The notes beneath the pieces were generated by a model, which saw only the letters and a program-made list of their open reading frames with translations, had not been told where the DNA came from and made no database searches. 55,209 nucleotides of DNA from an uncultured Lachnospiraceae bacterium (lineage in GTDB: Bacteria; Bacillota; Clostridia; Lachnospirales; Lachnospiraceae). The stretch is from the NCBI GenBank assembly GCA_910585825.1, contig CAJUEY010000020.1, positions 1 to 55,209 of the forward strand. The letters are read 5' to 3'. This document shows, piece by piece, positions 1 to 7,491 of the stretch; within the stretch, counting starts at the first letter, position 1; each line of letters starts with the position of its first letter. The translations under genes were made by a program, and so were the position numbers.

Positions 1-475
1 ACCCCCACAGGATAGAGCTGAGTGCGTCAATCGCCTCCCGTCTCCTGCGGTAATAAGTACGGAAGCTGATATCCCGGATATGGGGGCGCAGCTTCTCTAT
101 AATCTCTTCCACGTTTCGCAGCTGCTGTGGGGAAAGGAAAGAGTAATACAGCAGCCAGTAATAATTCTCCCCATTCTTATGTTTGGTACGGAGCAGGTCA
201 ATGGAAGTGTCCAGTAGTTTCAGCATCCGGTGGCTCCGTTCGATACATTTGGCATGGTGTTCGATGCTGCGGTCTGACAGATCTATCCCCGCCACATAGA
301 CAGACTCCAGAAAGTCCTCGATGGAACTCCCATACTCGATCTCAAACCGGCTCATCACCTGCTGGACGGACAGCTCCAGGCTCCACACCACATCCCTGTA
401 TTTTTTCAGCAGCTTCCAGGTACTCTGTGACAGCGGAATCTGCCTGTGGCTCTGTTTCCTCCGGCAGGGTGACAT
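1..475 (-). CDS. Partial ArpU/sigma region 4-like regulator of a mobile element (runs off left edge)
   Basis: Reading leftward, an open frame runs from about 475 to the window edge without a stop. It encodes a mostly helical, charged protein with stretches such as WKLLKKYRDVVWSLEL, NGENYYWLLYYSFLSPQQ and DISFRTYYRRRREAIDAL. The last resembles the helix-turn-helix C-terminus of phage ArpU/RinA-type regulators and of sigma-like proteins encoded by Lachnospiraceae conjugative elements (recalled family knowledge, not searched). It overlaps the end of the preceding gene in another frame, so the start is uncertain: ATG 475 gives the longest version, and ATG 352 (overlapping the upstream stop) is an alternative that would lose well-formed residues. 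The pair of genes probably belongs to an integrative element extending left of the window. Confidence 0.5.
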   Translation of the reverse strand, partial: MSPCRRKQSHRQIPLSQSTWKLLKKYRDVVWSLELSVQQVMSRFEIEYGSSIEDFLESVYVAGIDLSDRSIEHHAKCIERSHRMLKLLDTSIDLLRTKHKNGENYYWLLYYSFLSPQQLRNVEEIIEKLRPHIRDISFRTYYRRRREAIDALSSILWG

Positions 476-1282
476 TGATTTTCAAGACCATGGCAACCTC
501 TTCTTTGTCAACGAGAACATCTGATATCTGGAACATGGTGGAAAGATAGCTGTGCAGATAGATCACGCTGCCTGTCCTTCCGGGGAAAGACATTAAGGAG
601 ATATAGTCCATATCAGCGAATTTTTTCAGCACACGCCCTGTTGTGGCTTTGGAGATACCCCATCGGACAGCCATCTCACTGTAGGCTGCCAGAGGAGAGC
701 CAGTGCCGTTGCGGAGATAGACAACCGGACCGATCTCCGAACCCTGCACCTGGCTGTCATTGTAGACAGCGGACATCCACAGATCCAGCAGGATATCCAT
801 TTCAGAACAGCGGCCGGCGCTGACCAGTTCCGTTGCAACCACAGTCGGCATAAAGAAAAAGCCCGTATCTTTTTGACAGGGGCAGTTGTAGTCCAATACG
901 GTATTATGTTTTTTCCAGTCACGGATTTTGTATTTGACCACCTTTCCCCGGTCAAGAAAAAGATAGGATATAAGATGGCGTTTCTGCAGTTCGTCCAGGA
1001 TGGAAACTGCCTGGCACTGGAAACGGGTACGGAACCATGCGGACAGTTCTTTCACGGTGCAGATCCACTCACCGGGATATACCGTATAGCCGATACCATC
1101 TATGCGGAGGTAAGAAGTACGGAAGTTCGCATAGTTGCAAAGTACCGTATAATAAAAAAGATCGGAACCCCCCCGCCTGTGCGAATGCTCCGGTCTGCCA
1201 TTAAGTTCTGAATAAATTGCCGGTAAATCCGGCAGCGTGGATAATCCACGACCTGTTTGATCTCTAATTGATATTCTGACAT
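342..1282 (-). pseudogene. Helix-turn-helix element protein, frameshifted at a G7 tract
   Basis: The product begins MSEYQLEIKQVVDYPRCR at ATG 1282, with GGAGGG just upstream (an in-frame ATG at 1294 is the alternative). It reads to RSIRTGGG, then the rest of the protein continues in a different frame as SDLFYYTVLCNYANFRTS to the stop at 342. The switch falls on a run of seven C on the plus strand (1168-1174); eight or five would restore one frame. The body resembles a winged-helix protein common on Lachnospiraceae conjugative elements, with GISKATTGRVLKKFADMDYI as a clear MarR/GntR-like recognition-helix region (family recalled). The open frame can be extended upstream to 1451, but that extension is not protein-like. 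Either an inactivating mutation, a phase-variable tract or a sequencing error. It overlaps the next minus-strand gene at its 3' end. Confidence 0.6.
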
Positions 1283-1639
1283 AGAACCCTCCATAAATTA
1301 GAGAAGCCTGTTTTGGAATAAAAGAATCCGTTTTTGTTGTCGGCCGGTGTGGGCTGTGATAGAATGAGACTATCCGATGCGGCTCAGGGCTTTCCGCCTG
1401 AGTACACATCCGCAACAAAATATAGACTTTAAAAATTGAATTGATTTGCATGAATCAGCATAGAAATCAAACGGTGATTCTTCTAATTTTTTGCTAATTT
1501 GATGAAAATGGATAGTAGTAGATAAAATTGTGCAATATGCAATAAAAAAGCACAATAAGCTGGGTTCTACGAGGACATTTTAGACATAAAAGAGCATGAA
1601 AAGATATGTAAGGTAACCGTAGGACAAGGTATAAGTTTT
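1283..1639. other. Noncoding stretch between element genes and tRNA remnant
   Basis: No convincing gene is seen in these 357 bases. The part next to 1283 must hold the promoter of the minus-strand helix-turn-helix gene; no clear -35/-10 pair was identified. The part next to 1640 is presumably the terminal sequence of the integrated element. Confidence 0.4.
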
Positions 1640-1682
1640 CCTCCTAAGCGGTAGGTCGGAGGTTCAAATCCTCTTAGCGACG
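1640..1682 (+). other. 3' half of a tRNA-Arg(CCU): probable attachment site (attR-like)
   Basis: From CCTCCTAAG onward the sequence fits the right half of a tRNA: anticodon loop CTCCTAA (anticodon CCU, Arg), 3' anticodon-stem strand GCGGT, variable loop AGGTC, T arm GGAGG-TTCAAAT-CCTCT, 3' acceptor strand TAGCGAC and discriminator G. The matching 5' half is absent: the bases just upstream cannot pair with the anticodon stem or acceptor strand. This is the usual footprint of an integrase-mediated insertion in a tRNA gene, where the 3' part is duplicated at the distal end. A complete tRNA-Arg(CCU) would then lie at the other end, left of the window. The repeat itself cannot be seen here. Confidence 0.65.
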
Positions 1683-1692
1683 GTGAAAATAT

Positions 1693-1733
1693 CGCCGAAA
1701 ACATTGATTTTTCAAGGTTTTCGGCGTTTCTCA
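1693..1733 (+). terminator. Hairpin terminator after the tRNA remnant
   Basis: CGCCGAAAAC (1693-1702) pairs with GTTTTCGGCG (1717-1726), followed by TTTCTCATTTT. It lies 10 bases after the tRNA remnant, so it probably was the terminator of the original tRNA gene. Confidence 0.6.
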
Positions 1734-1878
1734 TTTTCCAAATAAATTTGAACTCGTAGCAATGTGCGATTAGCAGGAATCTGATGGAGGAACGGAATAG
1801 AAAAAGGGGCTAGAAAATAGATTGAATACTACTGGAATTATGTAATGAGTTTTTTATTGTTTCTTCGGATATAGAGAA

Positions 1879-2136
1879 TTGAAAGTATTTGAAAGAGAAT
1901 TTTCAAAATTTTCGACAGGGAGAAAAAGCATTGCTTATAACAAGGAATTTAAAAAGCTGCTTAATAAGCTGCAAAGTGTTTCGGAGGTTGAAAGTAGAAA
2001 AGAAAAAGACATTTATTCAGCGTTTAATGAAACATGGGACTTTTATAGTTTTGGAAAAAAGCAGAACTTGAAAGAGTATCATGAGAACGACATAGCCAAG
2101 TATAAGAAAATCTACGAAAATAATTTTTCTTATTGA
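1879..2136 (+). CDS. Short hypothetical protein, possibly a gene scrap
   Basis: An 85-residue frame starting at TTG, rich in Lys, Glu and aromatic residues (KEFKKLLNKLQSV, FNETWDFYSFGKKQNL). There is no good ribosome site and no family is recognised. The frame is closed by a stop only 33 bases before the TTG, so it could be the surviving part of a longer, truncated gene. It sits among other decayed sequences. Whether it is translated is doubtful. Confidence 0.25.
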   Translation: MKVFEREFSKFSTGRKSIAYNKEFKKLLNKLQSVSEVESRKEKDIYSAFNETWDFYSFGKKQNLKEYHENDIAKYKKIYENNFSY

Positions 2137-2327
2137 AAAGTATTGTCTGAAATAAACTATACGAAAAATAATCAGAGACTTATGATACTTACCATTAATC
2201 ATTTCGATTGTAGCGATATTCATTAGTATTTTGACTGCTTAAAAATAAAGGAGAGATGATATTATAGCTATCCCCATAAAGAAATGTGTGATATACTGTA
2301 AAAGCAAACAATAAGCGTACATAAAGC

Positions 2328-2945
2328 TTGGTATTCCGATTTGGAATTTCAAGTTTGGAGGATGATAATGGATATGGCGGGCGTAGGAAATTGCCATTTG
2401 TATTCACAGAACAAGGAATTGCAATGCTTTCTGCTGTTTTGCGTAGTGATGCTGCTATCCGAGTAAGCATTAGGATTATGGACACTTTTGTGAAGATGCG
2501 GAAGTATATGGCAAATACATCTTTGCTGTATGAGCGGTTAAATGCAATGGAGGTTCGCCAGATAAATTACCAAACGAAACCAGACGAGCATTTTGAAAGA
2601 GTTTTTGCGTACATATCCGAGCATGAGGAATCCAGTCAAAAGGTATTTTTTGACGAACAGATTTACGATGCGTTCAGTCTGATAGTAAGTCTAATTCAAA
2701 AAGCAAAGAAAGAAATCACTCTGATAGACGGATATGTGGATGTTGGGACATTGAATCTGCTTTCAAAGAAAAAGTCTGATGTTGCAGTAACAATTTACAC
2801 GCAGAAGCAGACGAAGCTAACGAAAGCCGATGGCGACGTTGAAAGATCCGCCGAAAGTCTTGAATTTTCAAAATTTTCGGTGGATTTTCTATTGTGGAAA
2901 AGAAAAAAAATAAATATTTCATTAAGATATCATGAATTATGTTGA
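2328..2945 (+). pseudogene. Truncated ORF6N-domain (phage antirepressor-like) gene
   Basis: The frame enters abruptly in the distal part of an ORF6N domain: GYGGRRKLPFVFTEQGIAML is the conserved C-terminal motif of the family, followed by VSIRIMDTFVKMRKYM and the typical helical linker and TLNLLSKKKSDVAVTIYT region. The N-terminal half of the DNA-binding domain is missing; a stop lies just before 2328. At the other end homology stops after TKLTKAD, and the remaining residues are read through a terminator-like hairpin into unrelated sequence. Normal proteins of this type carry roughly 100 more residues, including an HDRFLILD-like motif. It is therefore truncated at both ends and most likely dead. 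ORF6N proteins are typical of phages and mobile elements, which agrees with the decayed surroundings. Confidence 0.7.
2848..2888 (+). terminator. Terminator-like hairpin resembling the one at 1693
   Basis: CCGCCGAAA (2848-2856) pairs with TTTCGGTGG (2875-2883), followed by ATTTTCTATT. The loop contains CTTGAATTTTCAAAATT. It interrupts the 3' end of the ORF6N remnant and separates it from the phospholipid operon. Confidence 0.45.
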
Positions 2946-2991
2946 GTCTAAAAAGTGTAGTTGTTATACTGAAATCAGTATAGGAGAAGTT

Positions 2992-3684
2992 ATGAAGAAA
3001 ATAATAAAAAAAATAATACAGATTATTCCAACATATAGTTTTTTTCCTCTCATTTTTTCATTTACATTTAATATGATAGTATATACCGGTTCCAGAATGA
3101 TTGCCGGAGAGTGGCATCATTATAATATTGAAACTTTTCTGGATCGCAGGATTCCTTTTTGGGCTCCGTCTGCTATTATCTATTTGGGGTGTTACCTTTT
3201 CTGGATCGCAAATTATATTTTAATTGCACGTCAGGAGAAAAAAGAAGTTTATCGGTTTTTTGCAGCAGATCTTTTATCCAGAGTGATTTGTCTGGCATTC
3301 TTTTTGTTGTTTCCTACTACAAATATCAGACCGGAGTTAAGCCCTGTAGGTTTTTGGAACAAATGCATGATTATTGTATATTCTGTTGATGCAGCGGATA
3401 ATCTTTTTCCTTCTATTCATTGTCTGGTCAGCTGGTTTTGTTATATCGGAATCAGAGGAAATAAAGATATTTCCAAATGGTATCGGGGGTTTTCCTGCAT
3501 TATGGCACTGTTGGTGTGTCTTTCCACGCTCCTGACGAAACAGCATGTCATTATAGATGTGGCAGGAGGCATTTTATTGGCGGAGATTTGCTTTTATTTT
3601 GGAAAAAAATCAGTAATGATTGACATGTATGAAAAATTTCAAAATGGGGTAAATAAAATTATAAGATTAGGAGGACACAAATGA
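2992..3684 (+). CDS. PAP2_3-type membrane phosphatase/phosphotransferase
   Basis: About 230 residues with several hydrophobic helices. Start chosen at ATG 2992 because TAGGAGAAG lies just before it; a longer frame from 2932 lacks a ribosome site. The PAP2 active-site motifs are visible: PSxH as FPSIHCLVSW, and the S-x6-H-x3-D motif as STLLTKQHVIIDVAGG, whose TKQH form is typical of the PAP2_3 (Aur1/inositolphosphotransferase-like) branch. The first motif (K-x6-RP) is reduced to TTNIRP. The gene overlaps pssA by four bases (ATGA) and is followed by psd, so it is translationally coupled to phosphatidylethanolamine synthesis. It may dephosphorylate phosphatidate or a polyprenyl phosphate, or transfer a head group; the substrate cannot be told from sequence. 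Confidence 0.8.
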   Translation: MKKIIKKIIQIIPTYSFFPLIFSFTFNMIVYTGSRMIAGEWHHYNIETFLDRRIPFWAPSAIIYLGCYLFWIANYILIARQEKKEVYRFFAADLLSRVICLAFFLLFPTTNIRPELSPVGFWNKCMIIVYSVDAADNLFPSIHCLVSWFCYIGIRGNKDISKWYRGFSCIMALLVCLSTLLTKQHVIIDVAGGILLAEICFYFGKKSVMIDMYEKFQNGVNKIIRLGGHK

Positions 3685-4337
3685 TAGGATTTTGGGATTA
3701 TACGGTAATTCTTACATACATGAGTTTGGCATCTGCAATCACAGGAATTTTCTGTGCATTATCGGGATATCTTCAATGGTCGGTAGCTCTTCTTGCAGTA
3801 TCCGGATTTTGTGATATGTTTGATGGAAAAATTGCAAGAACCAAAAAGAATCGAACAGACGAAGAGAAAAGTTTTGGAATACAGATTGATTCTTTATGTG
3901 ATATTGTATGTTTTGGAATACTTCCCATTATTATATGTTATAAAATTGGAATGAATCACATATACAGTATGATAATCTTAATTTTATATGGACTTGCAGG
4001 TTTGATTCGTTTGGCTTATTTTAATGTTATGGAAGAAAAAAGGCAGAGTGAAACAGATCAGGCAAGAAAATATTATCAGGGACTACCCATTACTTCTATG
4101 GCAGTCGTACTTCCTATTTTGTTTGTTGCATCTCCTGTGTTTCCAAGCCAGCAAATCTTTCTGATTGCAATTCATATCATCGTAGCAGTCGTCGGTATTT
4201 TATTTATTACAAATTTTAAATTTAAAAAGCCGGAGACGATAGAAATTTTCTTATTGGTTATTATTGTCGCTATAGCCGTTGCAGTGATTATTTTTGTAGA
4301 ACGCAGCTTTTGGAGAATTATACACATTTATCATTGA
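3681..4337 (+). CDS. pssA: CDP-diacylglycerol-serine O-phosphatidyltransferase
   Basis: Integral membrane enzyme that makes phosphatidylserine from CDP-diacylglycerol and L-serine. The CDP-alcohol phosphatidyltransferase signature is complete: DMFDGKIART, then FGIQIDSLCDIV, giving the D-x2-DG-x2-AR ... G-x3-D-x3-D pattern with its metal-binding aspartates. Around it are six or so hydrophobic helices in 218 residues, a normal length for the bacterial type II enzyme. The start ATG overlaps the stop of the PAP2 gene (ATGA), and its 3' end nearly reaches psd, which uses the product. The operon order PAP2-pssA-psd supports a dedicated phosphatidylethanolamine pathway. Confidence 0.9.
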   Translation: MIGFWDYTVILTYMSLASAITGIFCALSGYLQWSVALLAVSGFCDMFDGKIARTKKNRTDEEKSFGIQIDSLCDIVCFGILPIIICYKIGMNHIYSMIILILYGLAGLIRLAYFNVMEEKRQSETDQARKYYQGLPITSMAVVLPILFVASPVFPSQQIFLIAIHIIVAVVGILFITNFKFKKPETIEIFLLVIIVAIAVAVIIFVERSFWRIIHIYH

Positions 4338-4351
4338 TTGGAGGATTTAAA

Positions 4352-5239
4352 ATGCATTTTACTGCAGATCGAAAGGGAAATGTATTTTGTGAAAATTCCC
4401 TTCAGGATCGTTTTCTGGAAAAAATTTATAACCATAAGGCGGGAAGGATTTTACTAAGGCCGTTTCTTTCTCCTGTTGTTTCAAATGTGGGGGGGAAAAT
4501 ACTGGATTCATATTTGTCTAAAATATTGATTTCTCCTTTTATTTACAGTCATTCCATAAATAGAGAGGAATATGAGCAAAAAAATTACAGGTCTTATAAT
4601 GATTTTTTTAAACGAAAAATGCTGCCTGGTGTGCGGCGCATAGAAAAAGAAAAAGATATATTTATCAGTCCCTGTGACAGCAGATTAAGTGTTTATAGGA
4701 TTAATGATAAAAATATATTTTCTATCAAACATACAAAATATACGGTGAAAAGCCTTCTGAAAAATCAAAAATTGGCAGAGTTATACGAAAATGGTTATAT
4801 CTGGATTTTTCGATTGTGTGTAGAAGACTATCACCGTTATATTTATGTGGATAATGGCAAAGTTTCAAAAAACATTAGAATTCCGGGAATTTTTCACACG
4901 GTAAATCCCGTTGCAAATGATCATTATCCTATTTATAAAGAAAATACGAGAGAATATTCTCTTCTAAAAACAGAAAATTTTGGAATTGTTCTGCAGATGG
5001 AAGTAGGAGCCCTTTTGGTGGGTAAAATTGAAAACAGAACGGAGAAGAAAAAAGTTTTCCGGGGAGAGGAAAAAGGAAATTTTGCTTTTGGAGGATCTAC
5101 GGTGATTCTTATGACGCAGAGAGGCCGGGTACGTCCGGATGAGGATATTTTAAATTACAGTGTCAGAGGAATCGAGACAAAAGTAAAATTAGGAGAGCAT
5201 ATAGGAAGAAGAATTGTTTGCAGAGATGAAAAAAAATAG
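4352..5239 (+). CDS. psd: Phosphatidylserine decarboxylase proenzyme
   Basis: Converts phosphatidylserine to phosphatidylethanolamine using a pyruvoyl group produced by self-cleavage. The processing motif near the C-terminus is FAFGGSTVILM, where the serine of GGST becomes the pyruvoyl residue (many relatives have LGST). The middle region RLCVEDYHRYIYVDNG and FHTVNP contains the conserved DYHR and HTVNP histidines. Length about 295 residues fits the clostridial long-form proenzyme. Start chosen at ATG 4352, preceded by TTGGAGGATTTAAA; an in-frame ATG at 4310 lies inside pssA and lacks a site. It completes the operon begun by PAP2 and pssA. Confidence 0.92.
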   Translation: MHFTADRKGNVFCENSLQDRFLEKIYNHKAGRILLRPFLSPVVSNVGGKILDSYLSKILISPFIYSHSINREEYEQKNYRSYNDFFKRKMLPGVRRIEKEKDIFISPCDSRLSVYRINDKNIFSIKHTKYTVKSLLKNQKLAELYENGYIWIFRLCVEDYHRYIYVDNGKVSKNIRIPGIFHTVNPVANDHYPIYKENTREYSLLKTENFGIVLQMEVGALLVGKIENRTEKKKVFRGEEKGNFAFGGSTVILMTQRGRVRPDEDILNYSVRGIETKVKLGEHIGRRIVCRDEKK

Positions 5240-5245
5240 TATAAT
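5217..5245 (+). promoter_or_regulatory. Possible promoter inside the psd 3' end
   Basis: TTTGCA (5217-5222), 17-base spacer, TATAAT (5240-5245), 33 bases before the next gene. The -10 is perfect and the -35 weak, so the cNMP-like gene may have its own start of transcription. Confidence 0.4.
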
Positions 5246-5278
5246 AGAATTATAATTTATACAACAAGGGAGAAACAA

Positions 5279-7387
5279 ATGAGTACAGTTCTAAAAATGA
5301 ATGAGTTGAACCAGCTAAAAAAAGGAGATAAACTTCCTTGTCCCGGTGTGATTGTGAGAGGAACGGTCCAGATGCAAAGAGGCAAAATTATAAAGACTGT
5401 TCAGGGCGGATCTATGGTTGGGATTTTTGATCTATTTGCTGAGGAATATCCTACAAAATGGATTGTTGCAGAGGATACTTTTTTTTATGCCTTTATGATC
5501 AAAGACGAAACATCTTTGGAGGCATTTTTTCAGAGTAATCCGGATTATCGGGGGATTGCAGTTTATTCTCTGGCAAAAGAGTTGGAAGTGTTTTTTGAAG
5601 AGAGAAAACGTATCCTTCAAGCAGCTTTTGAAATTGAAAGCCTGTTTAAAATGGATATGGAAGGATTTCTGGAAGATATTGCAAAATTAAACTGCAGTGA
5701 AGAGAAGATGTCTAATTATTTGGATTATGCAAATATTTCTCTGGATAATCACAAAAAATATTATTACAACAGTGTAAAAATGGCAGTTTACCAGGTAAAA
5801 GAGATTTCTTTAATTTTGAAGGAAGTTTTGCGATCCTCTCAGGAGATACAGAAATATCTGGAAGAGAATTATTCCCGTATGGCGGGAGAGGCTTTGTTGA
5901 AACAAAATACCCCCTGGGATTGTACTTATGTCAGAAATCAATTTTTGATTTTATTGCAAAAACAGAAAGAGGCAAAGAAAAAGCAAAAAGAGGATGATAT
6001 TCCGGTTGAAAATTTAATGGAATTATTAAAAAATTCTCTTGCTCAGATTCTTCGGTTCGCACAAACAGGACAAACTGAACAGAGAGAAATTGCTGCAGCA
6101 GTTCAGACATTCGTAAATTCCAAAGACCGTTTATCCACTCAGGATGATATGAGAAAGTTAAAAAAACAGCTTACAACATATTATTTTAAATTATATCAGG
6201 CTTGTATTTTCAAATGGCTGGATGGTGAGAAACTTCCTTTGGCTGTAAAAATGTTTTTAAATTTTGGTTATATGGATGAGCGTTTGTTGAACGAAGAACA
6301 AATTAAATTTCTCTATGAAAAAATGAATGAAAAATTCGATGATTTAACTCCAAGGGTGTACACCATACCAGAATGGTTAAAAGAAATTTATGAAGGCAGA
6401 AAAGAACCTTCCAGAAATTCTTTTGAGCAGGATTACAGAGATTTTCTGAGAGAAGAAAAACGAACCGGAAAAATTACGGAAAAGCAGGAGAAAGAATTTT
6501 TAGAAGATAATAATAAGAAGGTCATATTTGAAATAGAGAATATGTTTGTCAGCAATAATAAAATTTTGAATGGCAAACTTTCCACTTATGTGCCGATACT
6601 TTATGAAGATGAGATATACGGACATTTGGATCGGATGTTTCTTTCCAAAGGACAGCTTTGCGACGCCATACTGGAATTGGAAAAAAAGGATTTTACCATT
6701 TTCCAAAGAGAGGTCCTTTATACCAATCCGGATCTGAAAATTGAAAAAGAATATGTGATTAAAAAAGTATATCCGGATATTATTTTATTTCCGGTATACG
6801 GCATGGCATCTTCTATGTGGCAGGAGATTACAGGAAAGAAACGAGATACACCAGGCAGATTCCTCTTCCCTGTGATTGCAGAAACAGAAGTGGACAGACT
6901 GGTAACAAAAGCCTTTGGAAGGTTTCATTGGGAATATTGCAGGTGTGAACAGGGGGCGTCCTGGAATAATATACAGTACAAGTCTCTGACATCCGAATAT
7001 ATGGATTATATTCAATATTATCGTAAGAATCACGATCTGACGGAAGAGAAACGAGAAAAGATTAAGGCTCAGATTTTGAAAGCCAGAAATAACAGCAGAG
7101 AGATCTTTTTGATTGACTATGAAATGTGGATATATTATGAGTCCAAAGCTGCAATGAAATTAAATAAAGTAGCCAGAATGATTCTGGCATCCTATTGTCC
7201 TTTTGATAAAGCAACCAGAGAAGTTTTAAAAAGTAATGCGGCATTTGCAGATGCACTTATGATTCATCAGAAAAAATTTGGTGAGAAGAAAAGAGAATGG
7301 GAAATGCGTATCAAACGGAGAGAAAATAAAAATATGGAAATTCCACAGGAATTTTATGACACATATCGATACTATGCATTTAATTAA
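5279..7387 (+). CDS. Cyclic-nucleotide-binding-like protein with large helical body, unknown function
   Basis: A 702-residue protein preceded by AAGGGAG. The first ~100 residues (KKGDKLPCPGVIVRGTVQM, GGSMVGIFDLF, WIVAEDTFFYAFM) look like a degenerate cNMP-binding/CRP-type beta barrel: an entry loop, a G-x-x-V-G-I phosphate-cassette-like turn and a C-terminal hydrophobic strand. The arginine expected in a cAMP-binding cassette is not evident. The remainder is long, helical and highly charged with no signal peptide or membrane segment, so it should be cytoplasmic. No enzyme motif was recognised. It follows psd after 39 bases and precedes the membrane coiled-coil gene, in the same direction, and the two may work together. 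It is a family of its own in Lachnospiraceae as far as I can recall; function not assigned. Confidence 0.75.
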   Translation: MSTVLKMNELNQLKKGDKLPCPGVIVRGTVQMQRGKIIKTVQGGSMVGIFDLFAEEYPTKWIVAEDTFFYAFMIKDETSLEAFFQSNPDYRGIAVYSLAKELEVFFEERKRILQAAFEIESLFKMDMEGFLEDIAKLNCSEEKMSNYLDYANISLDNHKKYYYNSVKMAVYQVKEISLILKEVLRSSQEIQKYLEENYSRMAGEALLKQNTPWDCTYVRNQFLILLQKQKEAKKKQKEDDIPVENLMELLKNSLAQILRFAQTGQTEQREIAAAVQTFVNSKDRLSTQDDMRKLKKQLTTYYFKLYQACIFKWLDGEKLPLAVKMFLNFGYMDERLLNEEQIKFLYEKMNEKFDDLTPRVYTIPEWLKEIYEGRKEPSRNSFEQDYRDFLREEKRTGKITEKQEKEFLEDNNKKVIFEIENMFVSNNKILNGKLSTYVPILYEDEIYGHLDRMFLSKGQLCDAILELEKKDFTIFQREVLYTNPDLKIEKEYVIKKVYPDIILFPVYGMASSMWQEITGKKRDTPGRFLFPVIAETEVDRLVTKAFGRFHWEYCRCEQGASWNNIQYKSLTSEYMDYIQYYRKNHDLTEEKREKIKAQILKARNNSREIFLIDYEMWIYYESKAAMKLNKVARMILASYCPFDKATREVLKSNAAFADALMIHQKKFGEKKREWEMRIKRRENKNMEIPQEFYDTYRYYAFN

Positions 7388-7393
7388 TGTTTT

Positions 7394-7426
7394 CTAAATT
7401 TATTTAATATGATAGAATAAATTTAG
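7394..7426. promoter_or_regulatory. AT-rich perfect inverted repeat between two genes
   Basis: CTAAATTTATT (7394-7404) and AATAAATTTAG (7416-7426) are exact 11-base inverted arms around an 11-base centre. It has no GC stem or T tract, so it is not a classical terminator; it could be an operator or a weak terminator, and a TAGAAT -10-like box lies inside it. Confidence 0.35.
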
Positions 7427-7491
7427 AGATTAAAGATGAACTGTTATTTTTTATAAAATGAACAGTAACCAACAAACGGAGGATAGTAGAT

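Noticed and set aside
127..549. 140-residue plus-strand open frame at the left end
   Set aside because: Low-complexity translation opposite two well-formed minus-strand element genes.
1283..1451. Upstream extension of the minus-strand helix-turn-helix gene
   Set aside because: This is the wrong frame before the G7 tract; the family-like N-terminus MSEYQLEIKQ lies in the other frame at 1282.
1600..1682. Complete tRNA-Arg
   Set aside because: The 5' acceptor strand, D arm and 5' anticodon stem cannot be paired with the 3' half; only a remnant is present.
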